A stretch of 64,000 nt of DNA, taken from positions 992,001 through 1,056,000 of the forward strand of contig NZ_FNKN01000001.1 of assembly GCF_900102175.1 (NCBI RefSeq). Direction: 5' to 3'. The DNA comes from Microbacterium sp. cf332 (GTDB lineage Bacteria > Actinomycetota > Actinomycetes > Actinomycetales > Microbacteriaceae). The notes under the pieces are model-generated. The model was not told where the DNA came from and did not search any database. It saw only the letters and a program-made list of their open reading frames with translations. The position numbers and the translations under genes were made by a program. How positions within the stretch are numbered: the first letter of the stretch is position 1; the number at the start of each line of letters is the position of its first letter. Below, piece by piece: positions 1 through 8,175 of this stretch.

Positions 1-512
1 CCGCACCCGCCGGAAGCGGACCCCGTCACCTCGTGCTCAACCGCGCCGAGGACGCGCTCTACGTGATGACCGAGTACTCGGGCGAGGTGCTCCACTTCAC
101 CCGGGACCGCGAGACCGGCGCCCTCGAGCTGCGATCGCAGACCCCGGCGGTCGATCCCGCCGCCGGCCTCGTCCTCGGCGAGATCGGCGGCGATCCCGTC
201 GCCAATCACGCCGTCTGGGGCGCCGACATCCACTTCGGAGCCGACGAGCGCCACCTGTGGACCTCCGAGCGCTCGACCAGCACCCTCGGCGCCGCACCCG
301 TCGCTGCCGACGGCACCGTCGAGGCTGTCGCGAGCTTCATCCCGACCGAGCCCCAGCCCCGCGGTTTCGCGATCTCGCCCGACGGAGACCGTTTGATCGC
401 GGCGGGCGAGAAGTCGCGCACCGTCTCGCTCTACGCCGTCGATGGCGCCGAGCTGACGCTCCTGCAGCAGGCCGAGACCGGCGCCGGGGCGAACTGGGTG
501 CGCTTCGTCTGA
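1..512 (+). CDS. Beta-propeller lactonase family protein (3' part only)
   Basis: The frame is open from the left window edge, so this is the C-terminal part (about 170 residues) of a longer protein. Members of the 6-phosphogluconolactonase-like seven-bladed propeller family (PF10282 type) end in the way seen here: a QPRGFAISPDG strand followed by a GANWVRFV terminus. Known members hydrolyse 6-phosphogluconolactone in the pentose phosphate pathway or related sugar lactones. The substrate cannot be fixed from this fragment. A GTG at 33 is only an internal codon: the residues before it (GPRHLV) belong to a propeller blade. It ends 30 bp before the siderophore-interacting protein gene, which appears to have its own promoter. 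Confidence 0.8.
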   Translation, partial: APAGSGPRHLVLNRAEDALYVMTEYSGEVLHFTRDRETGALELRSQTPAVDPAAGLVLGEIGGDPVANHAVWGADIHFGADERHLWTSERSTSTLGAAPVAADGTVEAVASFIPTEPQPRGFAISPDGDRLIAAGEKSRTVSLYAVDGAELTLLQQAETGAGANWVRFV

Positions 513-530
513 CGGCCCCCGCGCGCGGGG

Positions 531-536
531 TACCGT
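531..536 (+). promoter_or_regulatory. -10 element TACCGT of a leaderless promoter
   Basis: TACCGT ends 7 nt before the GTG at 543, and there is no Shine-Dalgarno sequence. This is the spacing expected if transcription begins at the start codon. Confidence 0.45.
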
Positions 537-542
537 GGTTAG

Positions 543-1319
543 GTGGCCCTATCTTCGCGCACCGCTCCCCGTTCTCCCCGTCCGAGCATCGAGCTCGAGG
601 TCGTCGCGACCGAGCGCCTGTCGGCACAGCTCGTGCGGGTGACTCTGGGCGGTGACGGCTTCGCCGGCTTCGAGAACCGGCCCGAGACCGACAAGTACGT
701 CAAGCTCAAGTTCACGACGCCCGCACCGGAGTCGGCTCCGGTGACGCGCACGTACACGGTTCGCAGCGTGGACGCCGTGGCCGGCACGCTCTCGATCGAC
801 TTCGTCGTGCACGGCGACGAGGGCCTCGCGGGCCCGTGGGCGGGGCGCGCGCAGGTCGGCGAGCGCATCGAGCTCATGGGGCCGGGCGGCGGCTACGCCC
901 CGGATGCCGCGGCCGACTGGCACCTGCTCGCGGGCGACCTGTCGGCCGTTCCGGCGATCGCCGCGGCCCTCGAAGCGCTCCCGGCCGATGCGACCGGGCG
1001 TGCCTTCATCGAGGTCGAGTCCGATGAGGCGATCCTGCCCCTCGCGGCCCCCGCCGGCATCGAGGTCGAGTGGATCGTCGATGCGGGCCACGACCCCGAC
1101 GCCCTCGCCGCCGTCGTGCGCCAGTGCGACTGGCACGCCGGCGACGTGCAGGTGTTCGCGCACGGCGAGCGTGAGTCGATGAAGGCCCTGCGCCGCGTGC
1201 TCTTCGACGAGCGTGGACTCGACCGCGCTCGCGTCTCGCTCTCGGGCTACTGGGCCCGCGGCCGCACGGAGGACCGTTTCCAGGCCGAGAAGCGCGAGCC
1301 CATCGGCCAGATCCTCTGA
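543..1319 (+). CDS. Siderophore-interacting protein (FAD-dependent ferric-siderophore reductase family)
   Basis: A 258-residue cytoplasmic flavoprotein of the SIP/ViuB family, which reduces ferric siderophores to release iron using NAD(P)H or ferredoxin. The FAD-binding barrel carries RTYTVR (about residues 67-72) and GPGGGY. The nucleotide-binding half carries LLAGDLSAVPAI and ends in the family signature SGYWARGRTEDRFQAEK. Length is normal for the family. GTG at 543 is chosen because a TACCGT -10 box lies 7 nt upstream and no ribosome binding site is visible. No siderophore uptake genes are adjacent, so the gene may be regulated alone; I see no clear DtxR-type iron box in the 30 bp upstream. 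Confidence 0.88.
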   Translation: MALSSRTAPRSPRPSIELEVVATERLSAQLVRVTLGGDGFAGFENRPETDKYVKLKFTTPAPESAPVTRTYTVRSVDAVAGTLSIDFVVHGDEGLAGPWAGRAQVGERIELMGPGGGYAPDAAADWHLLAGDLSAVPAIAAALEALPADATGRAFIEVESDEAILPLAAPAGIEVEWIVDAGHDPDALAAVVRQCDWHAGDVQVFAHGERESMKALRRVLFDERGLDRARVSLSGYWARGRTEDRFQAEKREPIGQIL

Positions 1320-1452
1320 CCCTTCCCCTGCGAGCCCACCCCTCGCGCACCGCGGACACGTGGCCGGCTCGATGCGAGCGTGTGGGTTCGCGGCGCGCGG
1401 CCGGCGATGGAGCCCGGGAATGCGGTGAGGGGTGGCACCGGTTGGGGTCGAC

Positions 1453-2088
1453 ATGACCACTGTGGGAATCATCGGAGCAGGACACATCGGCAGCGCTCTC
1501 GCGGAGGGGCTGGTCGCGCGCGGTTACGACGTCGTCATCGCCAATTCACGCGGGCCCGAGACGCTGGGCGACCTCATCGCACGGCTCGGCGATCGCGCGC
1601 GGGCCGCGACGGCGCACGAGGCGGCGGAGGCCGCGGATTGGGCGGTCGTGACCGTGCCGCTGAAGGCACTGGGCGACATCCCCGCCGGGCCTCTCAGCGG
1701 CAAGATCGTGCTCGACACCAACAACTACTACTGGGAACGCGACGGCCGCATCCCCGAACTCGACGAGAAGCGGACGACGACGACCGAGATGGCGCAGCAG
1801 CACCTCGTCGGCGCGAAGGTCGCGAAGGCCTTCAACCACATCCCCGCCGCCGACATCACCACCGACGGCGCCCCCGCCGGATCAGCCGACCGCCGCGCGC
1901 TCGCGACCGCGAGCGACCACTCCGACGCGGTCGCCCACGTGACGGCACTGTACGACGAGTTCGGCTTCGACACGGTCGACATCGGCTCGCTCGCGGAGAG
2001 CTGGCGAGTCGAGCGCGACCAGCCCGCCTACGTCGTGCGTCAGAACGCCGACGAGCTGCGCGCGAACCTGGCCCGCGCCGAGCGCTGA
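1453..2088 (+). CDS. NADPH-dependent F420 reductase-like NAD(P)-binding oxidoreductase
   Basis: A 211-residue Rossmann protein starting with the dinucleotide fold GIIGAGHIGSAL (residues 5-16) and a family-typical NSRGPE segment after the second strand, which reads the 2'-phosphate of NADP. It belongs to the F420-dependent NADP reductase/pyrroline-carboxylate reductase N-terminal group (PF03807). Whether it uses F420 or another acceptor cannot be told from sequence. ATG at 1453 fits the family better than the in-frame GTG at 1432, which would only add seven residues before the first beta strand. The upstream 133 bp hold only a weak imperfect inverted repeat (about GCGAGCCCAC with GTGGGTTCGC). 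Confidence 0.75.
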   Translation: MTTVGIIGAGHIGSALAEGLVARGYDVVIANSRGPETLGDLIARLGDRARAATAHEAAEAADWAVVTVPLKALGDIPAGPLSGKIVLDTNNYYWERDGRIPELDEKRTTTTEMAQQHLVGAKVAKAFNHIPAADITTDGAPAGSADRRALATASDHSDAVAHVTALYDEFGFDTVDIGSLAESWRVERDQPAYVVRQNADELRANLARAER

Positions 2089-2154
2089 GACCTCGCCCGA
2101 CGCTCGCCGCGACTGCTCGCCGCAACGGCCGCCCTGCCGGCGGTCGGAGCGCGC

Positions 2155-2178
2155 CGGGCCCGTCCCTCCGCGGGCCCG
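2155..2178. terminator. Hairpin between convergent genes
   Basis: CGGGCCCG is repeated as an inverted pair around an 8-nt loop (stem 8 bp, further pairing GGAG/CTCC outside). It lies between the reductase gene (+) and the DUF427 gene (-), so it can end both transcripts. No U-tract follows, which is usual in high-GC actinobacteria. Confidence 0.5.
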
Positions 2179-2188
2179 CTCCGGGGCC

Positions 2189-2686
2189 TCACCACCCCAT
2201 CGAGCCGGGGATGCCCTTGAACGGGCCCGCGAGGGCGGCGGTGACCCAACCGCCGTAGAACCCCCCGGGCTGGGGCACGACGACCTCGCCGTCGACCGTG
2301 CACCGGTCCATGCCGCCCGCGTAGACGGCGACCCGACCCACGAGCTCCTCGTACCCGGGCGACGGGTCGGGGTAGCCCCATGCTGCGCGTTCGCGGACGG
2401 CCGCACCACGGACGACATCGAAGTACTCGGCGGCTCCCTTGAACTCGCAGAACGACGAGCCCGAGGCGGGTACCAGCGAACCGGGCACGAACGCCGCGGC
2501 GGGCAGGTAGTACACCGGCGGATGGCTCGTCTCGAGCACCCGGACGACGTCGTCGGTGTCGACGATCGTCACGGCAGCGAAGTCGATCGTCACGCGCGCG
2601 TTGACGCGCTCCAGGCGAGGCGGCCGCGGGTAATCCCAGACGGATTCCTGTCCGGGGCCGACGGGATCGGGAGTGGGGCGACGCAT
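2189..2686 (-). CDS. DUF427 family protein
   Basis: A 165-residue protein of the DUF427 family (PF04248). Recognisable family features are the repeated half-domain with VWDYPRPP near the N terminus, RVLETSHPPVYYLP, CEFKGAAEYFDV in the centre and AAWGYPDPSPGYEEL. The family has two copies of a small beta fold and no established enzymatic role. ATG at 2686 places the start 10 bp behind the stop of the DUF3054 gene and begins at the conserved RRPTPDP segment; longer in-frame starts would run into the upstream gene. The pair is probably cotranscribed. Confidence 0.82.
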   Translation of the reverse strand: MRRPTPDPVGPGQESVWDYPRPPRLERVNARVTIDFAAVTIVDTDDVVRVLETSHPPVYYLPAAAFVPGSLVPASGSSFCEFKGAAEYFDVVRGAAVRERAAWGYPDPSPGYEELVGRVAVYAGGMDRCTVDGEVVVPQPGGFYGGWVTAALAGPFKGIPGSMGW

Positions 2687-2696
2687 GTCGGCCAGA

Positions 2697-3101
2697 TTAC
2701 GCGCGGGGCACGACATCCCCGCTGCGAGTACGCCCACCGCTCCGCGCCCGCAGCGCCCGGATCCCGCGCGCGACGAGACGCCAGCCGACGAGCAGCACCA
2801 GCAGGGTGAGCGTCGCCACGATCACGAACGGCAGCGCGGTCCCCTGGCCCGACACCGCGCGCAGCAGCATCCCGCCCGCGACCGTCATGACCCAGACGAC
2901 GAGGCCGGTGGGCACGACGGCGGTGGGTGACCGCCACGCGCGCACCGTGAGCCACCCGCCCGCGAGGCTCACGAGGAACGGCCACGCGGTCTGACCGAGT
3001 CCGGCCAGGACCTCGGAGTCGTGGCTCGCGCGCCCCGTCGCCGCGAAGGCCACCACGAGGACGGCGTCGAGGAGCAGGGCGAGGACGGTCGCGCGGGTCA
3101 T
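2697..3101 (-). CDS. DUF3054 family membrane protein
   Basis: A 134-residue protein with four predicted membrane helices (about residues 4-22, 40-54, 63-85 and 90-110) and a basic C-terminal tail rich in R and G. The arrangement and the WPFLVSLAGGWL and PTGLVVWV segments match the actinobacterial DUF3054 family, whose function is unknown. A GGGGAGG sequence lies about 8 nt before the ATG. It is divergent from the S51 peptidase gene across only 52 bp, so the two promoters must overlap or adjoin. Confidence 0.75.
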   Translation of the reverse strand: MTRATVLALLLDAVLVVAFAATGRASHDSEVLAGLGQTAWPFLVSLAGGWLTVRAWRSPTAVVPTGLVVWVMTVAGGMLLRAVSGQGTALPFVIVATLTLLVLLVGWRLVARGIRALRARSGGRTRSGDVVPRA

Positions 3102-3141
3102 GTCCCCATCCTCCCCCGCCGGGGGTGTCGGACGCGCTCGG

Positions 3142-3147
3142 TAGCGT
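3142..3147 (+). promoter_or_regulatory. -10 element TAGCGT of a leaderless promoter
   Basis: TAGCGT ends 7 nt before GTG 3154 and no ribosome binding site is present, so transcription probably starts at the codon itself. Confidence 0.5.
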
Positions 3148-3153
3148 GTCGGC

Positions 3154-3777
3154 GTGCGAATGCTCCTCCTCTCCCTGCGTGCCGGCGCCGCGCGCGCGTT
3201 CCTCGGCGAGACGGATCCCGCCGGTGACGGCCCGATCGTCTACGTCGCCGACGCCCAGGCGGCCCTCGCCGACGCACCGTTCGTCGCCGCTGAGCGCGCC
3301 TCGGTGGCCTCGTTCGGTCGTGCGGTGATCGAGGTGACCCTGCGCGACACGGCGCCGGCTGACGTCGCCGAGCTGCTGACCGGCGCGAGCGCCGTCTACG
3401 TCGCCGGAGGCAGCACCTTCGCGCTGCTCGAGGCGCTCCGCATCTCGGGCAGCGACGCCGTCCTCGTCGATCACGTGCGACGCGGTCTGCCCTACATCGG
3501 TCTCAGCGCGGGCTCGATCGTCGCAGGACCCGATGTGACCCCCGCGTCGCTCATGGACGACCCGGCAGACGGACCGGCCCTCGAGAGCTCGGCGGGTCTC
3601 GGGCTGGTCGATGTCACCGTGATCCCTCACGCGGACGGCGCGCTTCCGCCTTATCCGCCCGATCTGATCCAGCGCACCATCGACACCTTCGGCTCCACCT
3701 TCGCCCTGCTCCCGCTGCGCGACGATCAGGCGGTGCTCGTCGACGGCGAGACGATGCGGGTGATCGACTCGCGCTGA
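3154..3777 (+). CDS. S51/PepE-like peptidase (type 1 glutamine amidotransferase-like fold)
   Basis: A 207-residue protein with the nucleophile-elbow motif GLSAGS (candidate catalytic Ser118) and the preceding VAGGSTF loop, as in dipeptidase E and cyanophycinase-type S51 serine peptidases. An IPHAD segment near residue 158 supplies the candidate catalytic histidine. PepE cleaves Asp-X dipeptides, but substrate specificity here is not readable. The start is GTG 3154 with a leaderless -10 box; ATG at 3160 is an alternative that removes only two residues. A 14-bp GC palindrome just downstream probably ends the transcript. Confidence 0.78.
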   Translation: MRMLLLSLRAGAARAFLGETDPAGDGPIVYVADAQAALADAPFVAAERASVASFGRAVIEVTLRDTAPADVAELLTGASAVYVAGGSTFALLEALRISGSDAVLVDHVRRGLPYIGLSAGSIVAGPDVTPASLMDDPADGPALESSAGLGLVDVTVIPHADGALPPYPPDLIQRTIDTFGSTFALLPLRDDQAVLVDGETMRVIDSR

Positions 3778-3784
3778 CGATCGG

Positions 3785-3798
3785 GGCCCGCGCGGGCC
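3785..3798 (+). terminator. GC palindrome after the S51 peptidase gene
   Basis: GGCCCGCGCGGGCC is a perfect 14-bp palindrome 8 bp behind the stop codon. It lacks an unpaired loop in duplex form, but folds as a short hairpin in RNA. Confidence 0.4.
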
Positions 3799-3850
3799 GG
3801 GCCCACGCCCGCCCACGCAGCCCATGCTGCGCACCGCATCCGCACCTTCC

Positions 3851-3856
3851 TAGACT
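3851..3856 (+). promoter_or_regulatory. -10 element TAGACT for the acyl-CoA synthetase gene
   Basis: TAGACT lies about 52 nt before ATG 3908. This predicts a transcription start near 3863 and a leader of about 45 nt, unlike the leaderless genes around it. A weak CGAGG precedes the ATG. Confidence 0.4.
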
Positions 3857-3907
3857 CGGAATGGCGGCCGCCGTTCCCGAGCGGGCGCGAGAACAGATCC
3901 GAGGCCC

Positions 3908-5632
3908 ATGTCTTCTCCCGACGCGACCGCGCCGACCGCCGCCACCGCGGCGTTCCGCTCCGCCCGCGACTTCCTGCTCGACAACGCCCACTCCCCCGGA
4001 GTGGCGCACGCGGACTTCGCCTGGCCCGACGTCGGTCCGCACTTCAACTGGGCGGTCGACTGGTTCGACGCCGTCGCCGCGGGCAACGAGCGCATCGCGC
4101 TCCACGTCGTCGAGGACGACGGCACCGAGACCCGCGTCACCTACGACGAGATGCGGCGTCGGTCGAATCGGGTCGCGAACTGGCTGACCGGGCTCGGTAT
4201 CGGGCACGGCGACGCCGTGATGCTCATGCTGGGCAACCGTGTCGAGCTGTGGGAGGCGATGCTCGCGATCCTGAAGATCGGTGCGGTCATCCTGCCCACC
4301 TCGGTCGTGCTCGGCACCGACGACCTCGTCGAGCGCGTCGAGCGGGCCGACATCCGCGCGGTGCTCGCCGACCCGACGGACGCTGCGAAGTTCGACTCCA
4401 TCGAGGGCGCTTTCGAGCGCATCGTCGTGGGTGGCGAGCGCGGCGGCTGGCACGCATTCGCCGACGCGGCGACGGCCGCCGACTCCGCGCCCGGGGTCGT
4501 CGTCGGCTCGGACGACCCGGCGATCGTCTACTTCACCTCCGGCACCACGTCGCGTCCGAAGATGGTCGTGCACACCCACGTGAGCTACCCCGTGGGCCAC
4601 CTCTCGACGACCTATTGGATCGGCGTACGCCCCGGTGACGTGCACATGACGATCAGTGCGCCCGGCTGGGGCAAGCACGCGTGGAGTCTGTTCTTCGCGC
4701 CGTGGATCGCCGAGGCCACCATCTTCGTCTACAACTACTCGCGCTTCGACGCCGCCCGCCTGGTCGACCAGCTCGACCGCAACGCCGTCGACACCTTCTG
4801 CGCCCCGCCGACCGTCTGGCGGATGCTCATCCAGGCCGACCTCGAGAAGCGGCCGCGGGCGCTGCGCGAGCTGCTGTCGGCGGGAGAGCCGCTCAACCCC
4901 GAGGTCATCGACACCATCCAGCGGTGGTGGGGGCTCCAGATCCGCGACGGCTACGGGCAGACCGAGCTGACGGCGGTGATCGGCAACACCCCGGGCGTGC
5001 CCGTCACCCCGGGGGCGATGGGGCGTCCCCTCCCGGGTAACGACATCGTGCTGATCGATCCGCTCACCGGAGAAGTCGGCGACGAAGGCGAGATCTGTCT
5101 GCCGACCGCTCCGGCACGGCCCCTGAACCTCATGCCCGGCTACCTCGGCGAGCCCGAACGCACGGCGACGGTCGACCACAACGGCTACTACCACACGAGC
5201 GATGTCGCGGTGCGCGACGCCGACGGCCAGTTGACCTTCGTCGGCCGCACCGACGACGTCTTCAAGGCCAGCGACTTCAAGGTGTCGCCGTTCGAGGTCG
5301 AGTCGATTCTGCTGACCCACCCGGCCGTCGCGGAGGCCGGCGTCGTGGGGGCACCGGATGCCGTCCGGCTGAACGTCGTGAAGGCGTACGTCGCCCTCGC
5401 GGCGTCGTGGGAGGCGACGCCGGAGACGGCGCGCGCGATCCTCGCGCACGCGCGTGAGCACATGCCGCCGTACATGCGGGTTCGTCGCGTCGAATTCCTC
5501 GAGCTGCCCAAGACCATCTCGGGCAAGATCCGCCGCGTCGAGCTGCGCGAACGCGAGGTGGCCGCCGCCGACGCGCGGGAACGCATCCTGGCGGAATGGC
5601 GCGAGTCGGATTTTCCCGATCTGAAGGCGTGA
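3908..5632 (+). CDS. AMP-forming acyl-CoA synthetase (ACSM-like)
   Basis: A 574-residue ANL-superfamily enzyme that activates a carboxylate to acyl-AMP and then acyl-CoA. The ATP loop YFTSGTTSRPK lies near residues 208-218, the DGYGQTE motif near 348, a DxxGYYHTSD motif in the hinge region and the C-terminal PKTISGKIRR with catalytic Lys near 540. The overall layout matches medium-chain acyl-CoA/acetyl-CoA synthetase-like enzymes rather than long-chain ligases. Chain-length preference is not determinable. It precedes poxB, and acetate made by PoxB could in principle be reactivated by such an enzyme, but that link is inference. Confidence 0.88.
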   Translation: MSSPDATAPTAATAAFRSARDFLLDNAHSPGVAHADFAWPDVGPHFNWAVDWFDAVAAGNERIALHVVEDDGTETRVTYDEMRRRSNRVANWLTGLGIGHGDAVMLMLGNRVELWEAMLAILKIGAVILPTSVVLGTDDLVERVERADIRAVLADPTDAAKFDSIEGAFERIVVGGERGGWHAFADAATAADSAPGVVVGSDDPAIVYFTSGTTSRPKMVVHTHVSYPVGHLSTTYWIGVRPGDVHMTISAPGWGKHAWSLFFAPWIAEATIFVYNYSRFDAARLVDQLDRNAVDTFCAPPTVWRMLIQADLEKRPRALRELLSAGEPLNPEVIDTIQRWWGLQIRDGYGQTELTAVIGNTPGVPVTPGAMGRPLPGNDIVLIDPLTGEVGDEGEICLPTAPARPLNLMPGYLGEPERTATVDHNGYYHTSDVAVRDADGQLTFVGRTDDVFKASDFKVSPFEVESILLTHPAVAEAGVVGAPDAVRLNVVKAYVALAASWEATPETARAILAHAREHMPPYMRVRRVEFLELPKTISGKIRRVELREREVAAADARERILAEWRESDFPDLKA

Positions 5633-5758
5633 CGGCCTGACGGCCTCCAGGCGCGACGACGCAGGGACTCAGCCGGGGCATCCGCAACCCCTGGCAGAGG
5701 CATAAGAGACCGGACGAGACTGAGGTCAGTCCCCCCGCCCTCTGTCGAAGGAGCCCCC

Positions 5759-7522
5759 GTGCCGCAGAACGTCGCCGAGCAGATCGTCGCCCAGCTCATC
5801 GATGCGGGGGTGACGCGCATCTACGGCATCGTCGGCGACTCGCTGAATCCGATCGTCGACGCCGTGCGACGCACGGGTGGCGCCGCGAAGGGCGGGATCG
5901 ACTGGATCCATGTCCGTCACGAAGAGGCCGCGGCCTTCGCCGCCGCCGCCGACGCGGAGCTCACCGGCGCGCTCGCGGTGTGCGCGGGAAGCTGCGGTCC
6001 GGGCAACCTGCACCTCATCAACGGGCTGTACGACGCGCAGCGATCGGGTGTGCCCGTGCTCGCGATCGCGAGCCACATCCCGAGCCTGCAGATCGGCTCC
6101 GACTATTTCCAGGAGACCCACCCCGAGCGCCTCTTCACGGAGTGCAGCGACTACTGCGAGATGATCGTGACGCCCGAGCAGTCGCCGCGCGTCGTGAACT
6201 CCGCGATCCGGCAAGCCACCGCGGGCTCGGCGGTGTCGGTCATCGTCCTGCCGGGAGACCTGGCCGAGAAGCACTCGACTGGAGAGTTCCCGCCGTTCGT
6301 GGCCGCACGGCCCGGTCGCGTCGCCCCCGACGAGCGCACCGTGACCGAGCTCGCCGCAGCGATCGACCGCGCCGAGAAGATCGCGATCTTCGCCGGTGAG
6401 GGTGTCCGCGACGCGCGCGAGGAGGTCATCGCCCTCGCCGAGCACCTGCAGGCTCCGATGGGACATTCGCTGCGCGGCAAGCAGTGGATCCAGTACGACA
6501 ACCGCTTCGACGTCGGCATGTCGGGCCTGCTCGGCTACGGCGCGATCGACCACGCGATGCACGACGTCGATCTCCTGCTGATGCTCGGCACCGACTTTCC
6601 CTACGAGCAGTTCCTGCCGGACGGCGCCGACACCGTCATCGCCCAGGTCGACGTCGACGCTCAGCGGCTCGGACGCCGGGCCGGTGTCACCCATCCCGTG
6701 CACGGGGACGTCGGGCTCACCGTCGAAGCGCTGCGCGCGCACACGTCGGCGAAGACCGACAGCACGTTCCTCGACCACACCCTCAAGCGGTACCGGAAGG
6801 CGATGACGGACTCCGTCGCGACCTACACCGACTCCGACGCGCAGCCGATCCATCCCGAACGGGCGATGACCGTCATCGACCGCATCGCGGCATCCGACGC
6901 CGTGTTCACCGCCGACACCGGCATGGGCAACGTGTGGCAGGCCCGCTACGTCACCCCCGGGCCTGAGCGTCGCCTGCTCGCGTCGTGGCGACACGGATCG
7001 ATGGCGAACGCGCTCCCCCACGCGTTCGGCGCGCAGATGGCCTATCCCGACCGGCAGGTCATCGCGATCGCGGGCGACGGCGGGCTGTCCATGCTGCTGG
7101 GCGAGCTGATCACCGTCGCCGCCTACGACCTGCCGCTCACCGTGTTCGTCTTCAACAACTCGACCCTCGGCATGGTCAAGGCCGAGATGCTCGTCGCCGG
7201 GTTCCCCGATTTCGGTGTCGACGTGCCGATGGTCGACTTCGCCGCGGTGGGCACGGCGCTCGGCTTCCACGCCCAGCGCGTCACCGACCCCGCAGACCTC
7301 GACGCCGCCGTGTCGGCCGCTCTCGCGCACCGCGGTCCGGCGCTCGTCGACATCGTCACCGACCCCGACGCACTGTCGATGCCGGCCGCGATCACGGTCG
7401 ACCAGGTCGCGGGTTTCGGCATGTCGATGGCCAAGATGGTGCTCGGCGCGAAGGATGCCGGGGGCATCGGCGCCGTGCTGGAGACCGCGAAGTCGAACAT
7501 CAAGCACATCCGCAGCCTCTGA
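5759..7522 (+). CDS. poxB: Pyruvate:quinone oxidoreductase (pyruvate dehydrogenase, quinone-dependent)
   Basis: A 587-residue thiamine-diphosphate and FAD enzyme oxidising pyruvate to acetate and CO2 with electrons going to the membrane quinone pool (EC 1.2.5.1). It resembles Escherichia coli PoxB along its whole length: RHEEAAAF with the cofactor-activating Glu55, AVCAGSCGPGNLHLINGL, YFQETHPERLF, HALRGK-like HSLRGK, and the diphosphate motif GDGGLSMLLGE near 438 ending in FNNS. The C-terminal membrane-association segment is present in length but diverged. A perfect GAAGGAG ribosome site precedes GTG 5759. The electrons it delivers could be consumed by the cytochrome bd oxidase encoded at 58426-60895. 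Confidence 0.93.
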   Translation: MPQNVAEQIVAQLIDAGVTRIYGIVGDSLNPIVDAVRRTGGAAKGGIDWIHVRHEEAAAFAAAADAELTGALAVCAGSCGPGNLHLINGLYDAQRSGVPVLAIASHIPSLQIGSDYFQETHPERLFTECSDYCEMIVTPEQSPRVVNSAIRQATAGSAVSVIVLPGDLAEKHSTGEFPPFVAARPGRVAPDERTVTELAAAIDRAEKIAIFAGEGVRDAREEVIALAEHLQAPMGHSLRGKQWIQYDNRFDVGMSGLLGYGAIDHAMHDVDLLLMLGTDFPYEQFLPDGADTVIAQVDVDAQRLGRRAGVTHPVHGDVGLTVEALRAHTSAKTDSTFLDHTLKRYRKAMTDSVATYTDSDAQPIHPERAMTVIDRIAASDAVFTADTGMGNVWQARYVTPGPERRLLASWRHGSMANALPHAFGAQMAYPDRQVIAIAGDGGLSMLLGELITVAAYDLPLTVFVFNNSTLGMVKAEMLVAGFPDFGVDVPMVDFAAVGTALGFHAQRVTDPADLDAAVSAALAHRGPALVDIVTDPDALSMPAAITVDQVAGFGMSMAKMVLGAKDAGGIGAVLETAKSNIKHIRSL

Positions 7523-7573
7523 GCTGCGCGAGAGCGCCGGCTCGGCGAGACGTTCGTCGGGCCGGCGGGCCGG

Positions 7574-8128
7574 TCAGGCCAGGAACTCCCAGGGGTCGAA
7601 GGACTCGATGGGGATGACACGGACGCGCGGGAGCGGCGCATCGAAGGCGTGGACGTCGTACTCGAGGTCGAAGAACTCGACTCCCGGGATCGCGGTGAGC
7701 TCGCTGCTGCGGAACTCGGAGAACGCCAGCACGCCGACGCGACGCTCGGGGCCGGTCAGTGCCGCGATCTCGCCGACGAAGTCGCGGTCGTGGCTGACGA
7801 GCACGACGTCGTCGGTGCGCTCCTTCAGCGCGGCGAGCGTGCGCTGGATGGCGATGTCGACGACCTTCTCGTCGGTGTCGCCCGAGAGCGGCACCGGCTT
7901 GTAGCCGAGCGCGAGCAGCGCCTGGACGAACGACATCGGCAGATGGTTGCTGGCGTTGAGGAAGAACAGCCCCTTAGCGGGCTGCTTCCACTGCTCGTCG
8001 ACGAACTGCAGCAGTCGGTCCCACCGCGGCCGCTCGTCGGGCAGGGGGCGGCGCCCGAGGATCGACTGGCCGAGCGTTGCGTCGATGTTCTCGCCGTCGA
8101 CGAGCAGCCACGTCACGCGTTCGGTCAT
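7574..8128 (-). CDS. NYN domain protein (LabA/DUF88-like putative ribonuclease)
   Basis: A 184-residue protein with the NYN/PIN-like fold signature LLVDGENID at residues 7-15, DEKVVDIAIQ in the centre and VLVSHDRDF near residue 115, which together place the acidic residues of the metal-dependent nuclease site. NYN proteins are predicted RNases; the target is unknown. ATG 8128 is preceded by GGAGG at proper distance. It lies 47 bp behind the sugar dehydrogenase gene. A second, larger NYN protein is encoded at 31016-32800. Confidence 0.82.
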   Translation of the reverse strand: MTERVTWLLVDGENIDATLGQSILGRRPLPDERPRWDRLLQFVDEQWKQPAKGLFFLNASNHLPMSFVQALLALGYKPVPLSGDTDEKVVDIAIQRTLAALKERTDDVVLVSHDRDFVGEIAALTGPERRVGVLAFSEFRSSELTAIPGVEFFDLEYDVHAFDAPLPRVRVIPIESFDPWEFLA

Positions 8129-8175
8129 CGGATCCTCCGTCTGGGAATGTCTCCCCCGAACGCTATCAAGCCCGC

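Noticed and set aside
1320..1452. Possible small gene or RNA between the siderophore-interacting protein and reductase genes
   Set aside because: Only a weak imperfect inverted repeat is visible and no short frame with a ribosome site.
5726..7507. 593-codon open frame opposite poxB
   Set aside because: It lies entirely antisense to a gene with complete family similarity; its composition (His, Arg, Asp, Gly) is typical of frames created by GC-rich codons. The same holds for 3614-5461, 8077-9780, 10752-12476, 12961-14637 and 49958-51727.
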